Below, piece after piece: positions 18,558-29,225 of a stretch of DNA of 64,000 nt. A model generated the notes under the pieces. The model had not been told where the DNA came from and made no database searches. It saw only the letters and a program-made list of their open reading frames with translations. The stretch is from Pedobacter cryoconitis. Its GTDB lineage: Bacteria; Bacteroidota; Bacteroidia; Sphingobacteriales; Sphingobacteriaceae. The DNA lies in NCBI GenBank assembly GCA_019352875.1, contig JAAAFW010000006.1:1270284-1334283 (forward strand), given 5' to 3'. The translations under genes were made by a program, and so were the position numbers. Within the stretch, counting starts at the first letter, position 1. Every line of letters begins with the position of its first letter.

Positions 18558-18592
18558 AGAATGCCGATTTTTGAAAAAAAATTCGGCATTCT
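18558..18592 (+). terminator. Intrinsic terminator of secA
   Basis: A 10-bp stem (AGAATGCCGA/TCGGCATTCT) with an A/T-rich loop is followed by a T-run to 18599, 17 bases past the secA stop. Confidence 0.9.
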
Positions 18593-18609
18593 TTTTTTTA
18601 GGCCAGCTT

Positions 18610-19059
18610 ATGAAATTATTCCTGACGTTAATCCTCTGTAGTTTTTCCCTTTTCTCCTTTGCACAGCAAAGAGGCGAAGTTAAGGTCGTTAAGGACCCAT
18701 TGATTGATTCCATGATTGAGCGTAGAATTCAGTTGAGTAAAAAACCGGCAGCGGCGTCGACAACACCAGCCGCCGCAGGTGCTATACGGAAAACCGGTCC
18801 TATCGTTAGTCAGATGGGTTACCGCGTACAGGTTTTTTACGGAGCAGACCGGCGGCAGACCTTTGCCGAGCAAAATAGGTTTAAAGCGCTTCATCCTAAA
18901 TTAAATACCTATATCACCTATAAAGAACCTAATTATTACTTAAGAGTTGGTGATTTCCGGACACGTCTGGAAGCCCAGCGGCTGATGAATGAGTTAAGAG
19001 GGGTATTTCCAACTCTATTCATCTTCAGAGAAAAAATCAATGCACCTAGTTTAGATTAA
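18610..19059 (+). CDS. Secreted SPOR-domain protein
   Basis: From ATG 18610 the protein has 149 residues, with a signal peptide (about 1-19, ending in SFAQ) and an Ala/Pro-rich linker (about 45-58). A C-terminal SPOR domain covers about 70-140 (GYRVQVFYGADRR, YYLRVGDFRTRLEAQRLM). SPOR domains bind denuded septal peptidoglycan, so a periplasmic cell-wall role is likely. An upstream in-frame TTG at 18571 lies inside the secA terminator and would place residues before the signal peptide, so I reject it. The M20 gene starts four bases after the stop. Confidence 0.85.
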   Translation: MKLFLTLILCSFSLFSFAQQRGEVKVVKDPLIDSMIERRIQLSKKPAAASTTPAAAGAIRKTGPIVSQMGYRVQVFYGADRRQTFAEQNRFKALHPKLNTYITYKEPNYYLRVGDFRTRLEAQRLMNELRGVFPTLFIFREKINAPSLD

Positions 19060-19063
19060 TCCA

Positions 19064-20251
19064 ATGATCAATAAAGACCAAGTTCAGACATTAGCAGCAC
19101 AAATATACGACGATGTAGTGGCCAGCAGACGCCATCTGCATGCCAACCCGGAATTGTCTTTTCAGGAATATGAAACTTCCAAATTTATCCAGGCACGCTT
19201 ACAGGAGCTGGGTATTCCTTTTACGGTAATGGCAGATACAGGCGTAGTAGGCCTGATTACCGGAGAGTTGCCTTCTGAGCAGGTTATCGCACTGCGTGCA
19301 GATATAGATGCCCTGCCGATTACGGAAGCTAATGATAAACCTTATACATCTAAAAATACAGGTGTAATGCACGCCTGCGGACATGACGTGCATACTTCTT
19401 CGTTATTGGGTGTTGCTCATATCTTGCAACAGTTGAAAGCTGGTTTTGGTGGTACCGTTAAATTGATTTTTCAGCCGGGAGAGGAAAGACTTCCGGGGGG
19501 CGCGAGTATTATGATCAAAGAGGGTGTGTTGCAGAATCCGGCTCCGCATCATATTATCGGGCAGCATGTAATGCCTATGATTGATGCTGGCAAAGTTGGC
19601 TTCCGTTCCGGAATCTATATGGCTTCTACTGATGAGCTATATGTAACGGTTACCGGCAAGGGAGGACACGGTGCGCAACCACAGCAGAATATAGACCCTG
19701 TATTGATCACTTCGCATATCATTGTTGCCTTACAGCAGATTGTAAGCAGAAATGCAGATCCGCGTTTACCGACTGTGCTTTCCTTTGGAAAGGTTATTGC
19801 CAATGGTGCGACCAATATTATTCCGAACGAGGTAAAACTGGAAGGTACTTTCCGTACGCTGAATGAGCAATGGAGAGCGGAAGCAAAAATACTAATGAAA
19901 AAGATGGCTGAAGGTATTGCAGAAAGCATGGGTGGAAGCTGCGAATTTACGATCATGGATGGTTATCCCTTCCTGGTGAACGAAGAGAAGCTTACAGCGA
20001 ACGCCAGAGCCTTTGCTGAAGATTATCTCGGTAAGGAGAATGTGCTTGATCTGGACATCTGGATGGCGGCAGAAGATTTCGCCTATTATTCACAGGTTAC
20101 TGATGCCTGCTTTTACCGTTTAGGCACAGGTAATGTTGCAAAGGGAACGAGTTACTCGGTTCACCATCCTAATTTTGATATTGATGAAGATGCGCTGAAA
20201 ATCTCCAGCGGTCTGATGGCATATATGGCACTTAAACAACTGGGGAACTAA
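19064..20251 (+). CDS. M20D-family amidohydrolase / N-acyl amino acid hydrolase
   Basis: This 395-residue protein matches the M20D group, which hydrolyses N-acyl amino acids and, in plants, IAA conjugates. Evidence includes HANPELSFQEYETS near residue 25-40, LRADIDALPI, the metal-binding MHACGHDVH (about 105-113), FQPGEE with the catalytic glutamate pair (about 141-146), and MAAEDFAYY near the C-terminus. No signal peptide is present, so it should be cytosolic. It lies in a tight forward run between the SPOR gene and an unknown secreted protein. The exact substrate is not predictable. Confidence 0.9.
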   Translation: MINKDQVQTLAAQIYDDVVASRRHLHANPELSFQEYETSKFIQARLQELGIPFTVMADTGVVGLITGELPSEQVIALRADIDALPITEANDKPYTSKNTGVMHACGHDVHTSSLLGVAHILQQLKAGFGGTVKLIFQPGEERLPGGASIMIKEGVLQNPAPHHIIGQHVMPMIDAGKVGFRSGIYMASTDELYVTVTGKGGHGAQPQQNIDPVLITSHIIVALQQIVSRNADPRLPTVLSFGKVIANGATNIIPNEVKLEGTFRTLNEQWRAEAKILMKKMAEGIAESMGGSCEFTIMDGYPFLVNEEKLTANARAFAEDYLGKENVLDLDIWMAAEDFAYYSQVTDACFYRLGTGNVAKGTSYSVHHPNFDIDEDALKISSGLMAYMALKQLGN

Positions 20252-20253
20252 TT

Positions 20254-21201
20254 TTGAAATTATTTTTTCTGACTTTATGCACCTGCTGCCTGTATTTTGG
20301 ACAGCTATCAGCGCAGGAAATAGACCGTTTTAATCCGGATACGCTGAAAACCATCTCATTGGAATCCAATGTGAACATCGTGAGTGAAAAGCTGAGTGCG
20401 GAAACGTTTATCAGGGCTGTGATTAGCGATACCAGCTTTTATGAGGCTTTCCGTCGCATGAAGAAATATAGCTTCATCGCGGAGAACCGGATTTATACTT
20501 ACGATAAAAAGAATCAAGTAAACGGCCGTATCTACCGTAAGATCAGGCACCGTAATACTGGTCCTGTGAAAATGGAATACCTGGTGAAGCAGGATACCGG
20601 TAAGGTTTTCAAAAAGAACGGCAAATACCAGTTGTATACGCTGGAGATGTTTGACTATATCTTTATGAATGCTTACCAGAGTGATTTCGTGCCCGATGCG
20701 GCAACAGGAGGGAGTAAAGGGGGGACACTTTCCGGTTATAAAGCTAAGCTGAAGACATTGATTTTTAACCCGGGAAGACCGGTTAAGGGAATTCCGTTTA
20801 TAGGCAGTAAGACAGAGATTTTTACAGCTAATATGCGGCAGTATTATGATTATACTTTTCAGAGTGCGACCTACCTGGATTCGATACCGGTGTACCGTTT
20901 TATCGTAAAGGTTAAACCCGGACTGAGTAAATGGACAAAGGACGGGTTAATGATCAAAGAGCTGATTACCGTATTTGATAAACGGAATTTTGAAATTCTT
21001 GGACGTCATGTGGATATGAAATACAGTAATATGCTGTTCGATTTTGATGTGCAGATGAATATTGAAATGAGCTATTTCGGCGAGGATAAACTACCCTCAA
21101 AAATTACTTATCAGGGAAACTGGAATGTTCCTTTCAAAAAAGAGGAGCGAGCGAGTTTCCTGATTCTGCAGAAAGATTATCAGCCTGATTTTAAACGATG
21201 A
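20254..21201 (+). CDS. Secreted protein of unknown function, TTG start
   Basis: I do not recognise a family with certainty. The only start giving a proper signal peptide is TTG at 20254, which yields KLFFLTLCTCC and cleavage near LSAQ at about 20-21. It lies two bases after the M20 stop. The mature part (about 295 residues) is rich in alternating hydrophobic and charged residues and suggests a beta-rich envelope protein. Aromatic-rich stretches are conspicuous (MRQYYDYTFQSATYLDS). There are no lipobox and no catalytic motif that I can name. Confidence 0.65.
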   Translation: MKLFFLTLCTCCLYFGQLSAQEIDRFNPDTLKTISLESNVNIVSEKLSAETFIRAVISDTSFYEAFRRMKKYSFIAENRIYTYDKKNQVNGRIYRKIRHRNTGPVKMEYLVKQDTGKVFKKNGKYQLYTLEMFDYIFMNAYQSDFVPDAATGGSKGGTLSGYKAKLKTLIFNPGRPVKGIPFIGSKTEIFTANMRQYYDYTFQSATYLDSIPVYRFIVKVKPGLSKWTKDGLMIKELITVFDKRNFEILGRHVDMKYSNMLFDFDVQMNIEMSYFGEDKLPSKITYQGNWNVPFKKEERASFLILQKDYQPDFKR

Positions 21202-21232
21202 TCCTGGTTACCAGATAAACAGTCGTTTTAAT

Positions 21233-21240
21233 TATCTTTG
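21233..21240 (+). promoter_or_regulatory. -7 box upstream of the GDSL-dnaG run
   Basis: TATCTTTG is a perfect TAnnTTTG match, 22 bases before the GDSL ATG. It overlaps a small palindrome TTTGGTT-TG-AACCAAA (21237-21252). The -33 box is not clear. Confidence 0.5.
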
Positions 21241-21262
21241 GTTTGAACCAAAAAAATAAATT

Positions 21263-21934
21263 ATGTCTAAGCAATTATTGATCAGATCTGCTGCTGCGCT
21301 GCTAATAGGTGTTGTAGTCATTTCTACTATGGCCTTAAAGCCTAAAGGAAAAAAAATAATCCTGTTTGGTGATTCTATTACCCAGGCTGGTGTAGAGCCC
21401 GGCGGATACGTGGATCTTTTGAAAAAGGGGCTGGAGCCGGCCGGTAATACTGTTATTGGTGCAGGCATTGGCGGGAATAAAGTTTACGACCTTTTTCTTC
21501 GTCTGGAAGATGATGTCCTGGTAAAAAAGCCGGACGTGGTTGTGATTTATGTTGGCGTAAATGACGTCTGGCATAAATGGAGTTCCCGTACAGGAACAGA
21601 TCAGGATAAGTTTGTCCGCTTTTACCAGGCGCTGATTAAAAAAATACAGGCTGGTGGTGCCAAAGTTGTACTGTGTACGCCGGCGGTAATCGGTGAGAAA
21701 AAACCGGGAACTAATGAAATGGATGCCGAGCTGGATAAGTATGCAGGCGAGATCCGTAAACTGGCAGCTGAGCATCAGTTACCCCTGGCAGATCTGAGGA
21801 AATTATTCACAGCTTATGATGCTGCAAATAATCCACAGGATCTCGAGAAAGGTATTCTGACCACTGATGGCGTTCACCTTAACGCAAAAGGAAACCAAAC
21901 GGTTGCTGATGCAATTTTACCTTTAATCCGATAA
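21263..21934 (+). CDS. SGNH/GDSL hydrolase (lipase/esterase family)
   Basis: The 223-residue protein starts with a hydrophobic signal or anchor (about 7-24). SGNH blocks are all present: GDSIT with nucleophile Ser38, oxyanion glycine around GIGGNK (69-73), VGVND with Asn100, and the Asp-x-x-His pair in TDGVHLN (Asp202, His205). It should be an active periplasmic or surface esterase; the substrate could be a lipid or an acetylated glycan. It lies five bases upstream of dnaG, with its own promoter-like box. Confidence 0.9.
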   Translation: MSKQLLIRSAAALLIGVVVISTMALKPKGKKIILFGDSITQAGVEPGGYVDLLKKGLEPAGNTVIGAGIGGNKVYDLFLRLEDDVLVKKPDVVVIYVGVNDVWHKWSSRTGTDQDKFVRFYQALIKKIQAGGAKVVLCTPAVIGEKKPGTNEMDAELDKYAGEIRKLAAEHQLPLADLRKLFTAYDAANNPQDLEKGILTTDGVHLNAKGNQTVADAILPLIR

Positions 21935-21939
21935 CCTGA

Positions 21940-23907
21940 ATGATTAATCAGGATACTATTAACAAAATCATGGACACCGCCCGTATAGAGGAGGTTGTCG
22001 GTGATTTTGTCTCTCTGAAGAAAAGGGGAACCAGTTTAATTGGAAACTGTCCTTTTCATAATGAAAAAACACCTTCTTTTCACGTTTCTGTAACCAAAGG
22101 TATCTACAAGTGTTTTGGTTGCGGTAAAGGTGGCGATTCGGTCCATTTTATTATGGACCATGAGAAATACTCTTATCCGGAAGCACTTAAATTTCTCGCT
22201 CAGAAATACAATATTGAGGTAGAGGAGGAACAGCAAAGACCCGAACATATTGCGGCTAATAATGCCAGGGAAAGTCTATATGTGATCTCCCAATACGCTG
22301 CTGCTTTCTTCGCCAATGAACTCTGGACCGGGGAACAAGGCAGAGCGATCGGGCTGAGTTATTTCAAGGAAAGGGGTTTCAGGGAAGATATTATCCGAAA
22401 ATTTGAACTGGGTTATTCCCCAGACCAGTGGGATGCTTTACTGCTAAGTGCCAAATCTGCGGGGCACCAGGAGGAATATCTGGCTAAAACAGGACTAACT
22501 GTACACAATGATAACGGAAAAATCTATGACCGTTTTCGTGGCAGGGTGATGTTCCCTATTCATAACTTCACAGGCAGGGTTATCGGTTTTGGTGGAAGGA
22601 CGCTGAAAACTGATAAAAATGTCCCGAAATATGTAAACTCTCCAGAGAGTGATATTTATCATAAATCCAATGTGCTTTATGGTTTGTTTCAAGCCAAAAA
22701 GGCCATCCGGGATGCCGATAACTGCTATCTGGTAGAGGGTTATGCCGACGTACTTTCTGTCCATCAGGCGGGGGTGGAAAATGTGGTTGCATCTTCCGGT
22801 ACTTCATTAACCGTAGAACAGATCCGTTTGATCGGCAGGTTCACGCAAAATGTAACCATTTTATATGACGGTGACGCTGCGGGTATAAAGGCTTCCCTGC
22901 GTGGTTTGGATATGATTCTGGAAGAAGGCCTGAATGTAAAGGTCGTTAATTTTCCGGATGGACATGATCCGGATTCTTATATGCACCGTGTGGGTGCTGG
23001 AGCCTTTAAAAACTATATTGAGAATAACCGCAAGGACTTTATCTTATACAAAGCGGATATTTTGCTGAAAGAAGCGGGAAAAGATCCGATTAAACGGGCA
23101 GGTATCATTCGTGATATTGTGGAGAGTATCGCGAAAATACCAGATGATATTAAGGTGTCTGTGTTTATCCGCGAATGCAGTCATCTGCTGCAGGTGGAGG
23201 AACGGATGCTCCTCACCGAACTCAATAAAATGCGTTCGGCTAAATTTAAAAAGAATGCTGCTGCGCAACCGTCGAAAAGGCAGTTCCCTTCTGCTTCTCC
23301 GGAACAGGATGGTCCGCCGGACAATCTGTTCGACGATAATGCCAAGCCGGATCTGCCGGATGAGCAGGAGCGTGCAGATGACGATCTGTTGCAGGAGCAT
23401 GAAATTATCAGACTGCTACTGGCTTTCGGACATGAACTGGTTAGCTGGGATAATATCGATGATATGTATATCGGGTCATTTATTATCCAGAATCTGGCCG
23501 ATGTTACATTTGAAGACGAGATCTGTAAAAAGATAATTGAAAATTATAAACAAGAGATAGAAAGCGGACATTTACCGGTAGCAAATCAGTTTATTAAAAG
23601 TGAGGACCGTGCAATTGCAGATCTGGCGATTACGCTGTCGACGTCTCCCTATACACTGAGCGAGAACTGGTACAATAAGCACCAGATCTATGTGCGTGAT
23701 GAAACGGTAAACCTTAAAGCAACAATATTAGGTGGATTATTCCACTTGAAAAAACGTAAAGTAGACCGGATTTTGCTTGGATTGCTCCAGGAAATCAAAT
23801 CGGAAGATGATCCGGTTAATCAGGAAATTCTAATGCAGCGTTATGCTTTTATTAAAAACGTGGAACGGGAGATCTCCCGTTTTCTGGGGTCTGTTGTTAT
23901 CAAATAA
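21940..23907 (+). CDS. dnaG: DNA primase
   Basis: DnaG synthesises RNA primers at the replication fork. The 655-residue protein has an N-terminal zinc finger with ligands Cys37, His40, Cys58 and Cys61 (CPFH, CFGC). The TOPRIM core has LVEGYADVLS (about 266-275) and LYDGDAAG (about 307-314). The C-terminal DnaB-interacting part (from about 480) is less conserved, after an acidic Pro-rich linker (about 435-490). The stop overlaps the yraN start by one base (TAATG), so translation is coupled. Confidence 0.97.
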   Translation: MINQDTINKIMDTARIEEVVGDFVSLKKRGTSLIGNCPFHNEKTPSFHVSVTKGIYKCFGCGKGGDSVHFIMDHEKYSYPEALKFLAQKYNIEVEEEQQRPEHIAANNARESLYVISQYAAAFFANELWTGEQGRAIGLSYFKERGFREDIIRKFELGYSPDQWDALLLSAKSAGHQEEYLAKTGLTVHNDNGKIYDRFRGRVMFPIHNFTGRVIGFGGRTLKTDKNVPKYVNSPESDIYHKSNVLYGLFQAKKAIRDADNCYLVEGYADVLSVHQAGVENVVASSGTSLTVEQIRLIGRFTQNVTILYDGDAAGIKASLRGLDMILEEGLNVKVVNFPDGHDPDSYMHRVGAGAFKNYIENNRKDFILYKADILLKEAGKDPIKRAGIIRDIVESIAKIPDDIKVSVFIRECSHLLQVEERMLLTELNKMRSAKFKKNAAAQPSKRQFPSASPEQDGPPDNLFDDNAKPDLPDEQERADDDLLQEHEIIRLLLAFGHELVSWDNIDDMYIGSFIIQNLADVTFEDEICKKIIENYKQEIESGHLPVANQFIKSEDRAIADLAITLSTSPYTLSENWYNKHQIYVRDETVNLKATILGGLFHLKKRKVDRILLGLLQEIKSEDDPVNQEILMQRYAFIKNVEREISRFLGSVVIK

Positions 23908-24269
23908 TGAGCCTGCACCTGGAACTAGGCAGAACGGGAGAAAAGCTTGCCTCGGACTATCTGGAGGCTTCCGGTTATCTGATTCTGGAAAGAAACTGGG
24001 TATACGGCCGTGCCGAAGTTGACTTAATTGCCTGGTTTGAAAACAAGCTTATTTTTGTTGAAGTAAAAACCCGGCGCTCGGTATTGCATGGCGATCCGGA
24101 AGATTTTGTAGATTGGAAGAAAGAAAGGCAATTGGAAATGGCTTCTTCCGTTTATATTGCCAGAAGGCAGCATCAGGGCGAGATTCGCTTTGACATAGTT
24201 GCAATTGTTTTTGAAAATAAAGACCTTTATCACATTAACCATATCGAAGATGCATTTTGGCCTGGCTGA
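23907..24269 (+). CDS. YraN-family (UPF0102) endonuclease-like protein
   Basis: The 120-residue protein shows the UPF0102 pattern: an N-terminal GRTGEKLASDYLEASGY segment (about 8-24), ERNWVYGRAEVDLIA (about 28-42), and FVEVKTRRS (about 51-58). The last two supply the acidic and lysine residues of a PD-(D/E)XK nuclease core. Function is poorly defined, but a DNA-processing role is assumed for the family. It overlaps the dnaG stop by one base and precedes a lipoprotein gene by 13 bases. Confidence 0.88.
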   Translation: MSLHLELGRTGEKLASDYLEASGYLILERNWVYGRAEVDLIAWFENKLIFVEVKTRRSVLHGDPEDFVDWKKERQLEMASSVYIARRQHQGEIRFDIVAIVFENKDLYHINHIEDAFWPG

Positions 24270-24282
24270 TACCCTGAAGAAT

Positions 24283-25338
24283 ATGAAATTAGTTTTAATC
24301 AGTATCATTTGCGGCGCTGTGGCGCTGAGCTCCTGTAAATCCAATGACGGCAAGTCATCTTATGCAGGTTTTAAATTACCGGAACAGGGCCAGAGTTTTG
24401 GTCTCGGCCAGGAAGTGAAAGTTGAGCTGGAAATTCCTGCAAATGAAGACGTAAAGAAGATCAGTTACCTGCTGGACGGAAAACCGCTGGGTACACAGGA
24501 AGGTACTGGTGCCTATACTTTTCCAACTAAAGGATTGAGCCTTGGTTACAAGCAGATAACTGCTGTTCTGGAGAATGGAAATACAAAAGATACGATAACA
24601 ACAAATATTGTTCTGAGATCTTCCATACAGCCTAAGCTGTTCAATTATAAAGTTGTAAATACGTTTCCTCATGATACCAGTTCTTATACCCAGGGTCTTG
24701 AATACCATGGTGGACGTTTTCTGGAAAGTACCGGAGAGTATGGAAGTTCTTCACTGCGCTGGGTGGATTTAAAAACCGGTAAAGCTTTACAGCGGATTAA
24801 TCTAGATCCGCAATATTTTGCAGAGGGTTCTACTTTAGTTGGCGATAAAATCGTCCTGCTAACCTGGCGTGAAAACGTAGGTTTTACCTATGATGCAAAG
24901 ACGCTGAAACAAAATGGAACTTTTACTTATCAGAACAGCCGTGAAGGATGGGGGCTTACTTTTGACGGGAAGCGCCTGATTAAGTCTGACGGAACAAACA
25001 GAATCTGGTTCCTGAATAAAGATACTTACAAGGAAGAGAGCTATGTAGATGTATACGACAATAATGGTCCGGTAGATCAGCTGAATGAGCTTGAATACAT
25101 TGACGGTAAAATATATGCCAACATCTATCAATCGGATAATATTGCGATAATAGACCCGAATACCGGCGTTATAGAAGCTTACGCTAATCTTACTGGTATT
25201 TTGCCAGCGAAAGATAAATTTGCGAATACAGATGTGCTAAATGGCATTGCATGGGATGCGGCTGGAAAACGTTTATTTGTGACCGGTAAGAAATTCGATA
25301 AGCTATTTGAAATATCGCTGATACCAGTCACAAAATAA
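24283..25338 (+). CDS. Glutaminyl-peptide cyclotransferase lipoprotein
   Basis: The start at ATG 24283 gives a lipoprotein signal with lipobox LSSC (Cys near residue 18), so it should be anchored in the envelope. Residues about 120-345 match the bacterial/plant glutamine cyclotransferase beta-propeller: YTQGLEYHGGRFLESTGEYG, FAEGSTLVGDKIVLLTW, NELEYIDGKIYANIY and VLNGIAWDAAGKRLFVTGK. Residues about 30-110 form a separate immunoglobulin-like beta domain. The enzyme converts N-terminal Gln of exported proteins to pyroglutamate. An earlier in-frame start overlapping yraN would destroy the lipobox position. It converges on the DUF4251 gene with a four-base gap. Confidence 0.88.
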   Translation: MKLVLISIICGAVALSSCKSNDGKSSYAGFKLPEQGQSFGLGQEVKVELEIPANEDVKKISYLLDGKPLGTQEGTGAYTFPTKGLSLGYKQITAVLENGNTKDTITTNIVLRSSIQPKLFNYKVVNTFPHDTSSYTQGLEYHGGRFLESTGEYGSSSLRWVDLKTGKALQRINLDPQYFAEGSTLVGDKIVLLTWRENVGFTYDAKTLKQNGTFTYQNSREGWGLTFDGKRLIKSDGTNRIWFLNKDTYKEESYVDVYDNNGPVDQLNELEYIDGKIYANIYQSDNIAIIDPNTGVIEAYANLTGILPAKDKFANTDVLNGIAWDAAGKRLFVTGKKFDKLFEISLIPVTK

Positions 25339-25342
25339 CTGG

Positions 25343-25903
25343 TTATTCTTTTGAATCTTTCACGTCTTTAGGTTTTGCGGCTGTTACCGTTCCGTCAAAG
25401 GTTATGCTTTGTTGGTTGTTACTGGTAACAATCAATGTTGCATTGCCTGTGGTGCCAACAGTCATATTGATAACATAATTGTCTTTGACATCTTTGGGTT
25501 TAATCTCAATCTGCCATCCGCCTTTTTTACGATCTTTAACGGTATAACCAAATGATTTGGATTTGAATTTAATGCCGCTGTCATCTGGATTGCCACCGAT
25601 TTTGGCAGTATAAGATCTGCCATAGTAAGGGAGGTAAGCCACAACGCTGTCTTTTTTCACGACCAGGTCGTAGGATGATCCTGCGAGATTAATCGTACCG
25701 CCGCCGGTATATCCCGGAATCCGGCTCATGACCCTGTTAATATCAGAAGCATTAAGCGGCTGTGCGCTCCTTGCTGAAAATACATAGTCCTGTGCGGCAA
25801 TGGCACTGGTAATGTCTTGTTTGTTGTTTTGGGCCTGTAGCTGGGCTGCAGGAAGCAGCAATACCAGCAGAAGGAGTTTTTTAAGCGTGTTCATCTGTTT
25901 CAT
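25343..25903 (-). CDS. DUF4251-family secreted protein
   Basis: This 186-residue protein has a signal peptide (about 1-24, ending QLQAQ) and a compact beta-rich domain (about 30-170) with YVFSARSAQPLNASDINR, VVAYLPYYGRSY and the GIKFKSKSFGY segment. These are features of DUF4251, a Bacteroidota envelope family of unknown role. A second in-frame ATG at codon 4 is an alternative start. It is convergent with the cyclotransferase gene and seems to stand alone. Confidence 0.82.
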   Translation of the reverse strand: MKQMNTLKKLLLLVLLLPAAQLQAQNNKQDITSAIAAQDYVFSARSAQPLNASDINRVMSRIPGYTGGGTINLAGSSYDLVVKKDSVVAYLPYYGRSYTAKIGGNPDDSGIKFKSKSFGYTVKDRKKGGWQIEIKPKDVKDNYVINMTVGTTGNATLIVTSNNQQSITFDGTVTAAKPKDVKDSKE

Positions 25904-25969
25904 ATTTTGTGTACCTATTGGACAATTATTCGGATTAATAGTTTAACCGGCAGATGAACACGCTGTTAT

Positions 25970-27739
<1,770 letters not shown>

Positions 27740-27832
27740 TCATTATCAGTTGGATTCGTATGTTTTCAGCTGATTTTTTTTCGTAACTTGTAATCTATAG
27801 ACAAAAATAACAATCACTCTTAAAAAACGGTT

Positions 27833-28342
27833 ATGTTAGAGAATTTAAATCAGTTGGTGAAAGAAAACGCGCAGCAGGCTATTGTAAACAATAGTGCTGT
27901 GCCAGACGAGCAGAACGAGGCAGCCGTTTCTGCTGCTTCCGGATCAATTATGGAAGCACTGCAATCGCAGGTATCTTCCGGTAACCTGGCTAACCTGGTT
28001 GCTGCTTTTAAGGGTGGAGACGTACAAAACAGTACTGTTGTACAGGAAGCATCCTCAAGTTTCGTAGATAAATTATCCGGAATGGGTATTAACCTGGAAT
28101 CTGCGAAAGGAATCGCAGCTTCACTGATTCCGGGAATTGTAGGTCAGTTCGTGAATAAGACCAACGATCCGAATGATAGTTCTTTCAATATACAGGATAT
28201 TATCACGAAAATATCTGGCCCGGATGGCAAATTTCAGTTGTCAGATCTGACGGATCTTTTTAACGGCAGTAACGCAGAGCCGGGCTCCGCTGAAAGTCAG
28301 GGCGGTGGTATTGTTGACAAGCTGAAGGGTTTATTTAGTTAG
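27833..28342 (+). CDS. Small helical protein resembling DUF937/YidB-type families
   Basis: The 169-residue protein is rich in Ala, Gly, Ser and Asn and predicted mostly helical. Segments such as SSGNLANLVAAFKGGD, IAASLIPGIVGQFVNK and the C-terminal GGGIVDKLKGLFS resemble DUF937/YidB-like proteins. No signal peptide or catalytic motif is visible. It is probably cytosolic and its function is unknown. It starts divergently from pgi and is followed after 41 bases by an unrelated hypothetical gene. Confidence 0.7.
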   Translation: MLENLNQLVKENAQQAIVNNSAVPDEQNEAAVSAASGSIMEALQSQVSSGNLANLVAAFKGGDVQNSTVVQEASSSFVDKLSGMGINLESAKGIAASLIPGIVGQFVNKTNDPNDSSFNIQDIITKISGPDGKFQLSDLTDLFNGSNAEPGSAESQGGGIVDKLKGLFS

Positions 28343-28383
28343 GCATTTTTATCTGATTTTATATACCTGCGGCAAAGCTAAAT

Positions 28384-29010
28384 ATGGATATAAATGAGAA
28401 AATTGAATATTTAAAAGCCCTTGCTTATCGTTATTACCCCGCAGGTATGTGGGACGGAGACCCTGCATATGAGCAATCAGAAGAGACTAAATTACTGAGG
28501 CAGACCCAGGCTACTCAAATTGATTTAATCCAGTCTAAATGGAATGCACTTGTTCATGATTTAATCAATCATACTGAGTCATTTAATGTGGAAATAGCAG
28601 ACTGGGGACGTGCCTTATCAATAGATCAGTGCTTCAAACTGATCCTTATAGCGAATGATACAGCCCAATTAAGAGAAGATAGGGTATGGCTTGTTTTAAA
28701 TCTAAGTTTTCTGATTCCATATTTCGTAATTCATCAGGCACGTGGTACCGCTGACAGCAAAATTGAAGACGATGGAAGTTTCCAGACTGGATCTTTTGGG
28801 ATTCCTGAAGAAGCAATAGAGATTCACTCCTTTTTATTGGACTTGCTGAAAATCTATTTTCCGGACTACAGTGAATTGGATATGGAAATAGGATCTTTTC
28901 CGCTTGACAATCTTATGTTTGACGGTAGAGGCAACGTTGCTAAACATACCTCCGAAGATGCAAAGAGAATTAATATTTATAATGCCTTTTTTACCTGTAT
29001 AAGCCTGTGA
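28384..29010 (+). CDS. Hypothetical cytosolic protein
   Basis: I do not recognise this 208-residue protein. It has no signal peptide and only one moderately hydrophobic segment (about 103-117, WLVLNLSFLIPYFVI), which could be a buried helix. It is acidic with many aromatic residues, a composition shared by some immunity-type proteins, but no toxin gene adjoins it. It lies 41 bases after the DUF937-like gene and is followed by 215 bases of AT-rich sequence before prfB. Confidence 0.6.
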   Translation: MDINEKIEYLKALAYRYYPAGMWDGDPAYEQSEETKLLRQTQATQIDLIQSKWNALVHDLINHTESFNVEIADWGRALSIDQCFKLILIANDTAQLREDRVWLVLNLSFLIPYFVIHQARGTADSKIEDDGSFQTGSFGIPEEAIEIHSFLLDLLKIYFPDYSELDMEIGSFPLDNLMFDGRGNVAKHTSEDAKRINIYNAFFTCISL

Positions 29011-29225
29011 ATTTTTTTTAACCGCACTTCTGGCTTTGGTATCAGGGGTCTATATTATTGTTTTTAATTGAATATAATTTGGGCATCGCATTATACCCAC
29101 CTATATTAGCGAATTAAAGTAGTTGTAAATCTCTCTTGTGTGCACGGCTTATATAATGTTAGAAGTTTAGTCTATTCAAGTATATGATCTACAGCTATTT
29201 AAGGTTTATATAAAATAATTTAATT

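Noticed and set aside
15666..18589. Long minus-strand ORFs opposite secA
   Set aside because: They follow the codon phase of secA and give low-complexity products with no family resemblance.
18571..18609. TTG start for the SPOR gene
   Set aside because: It lies in the loop and stem of the secA terminator and would place residues before an otherwise normal signal peptide starting at 18610.
25335..25350. AATAAC-TG-GTTATT palindrome as a bidirectional terminator
   Set aside because: The stem is short, A/T-rich and spans the two stop codons; it is too weak to call.
28373..28380. CAAAGCTA read as a minus-strand TAGCTTTG promoter box
   Set aside because: No minus-strand gene lies downstream of it, so the match is most likely chance.
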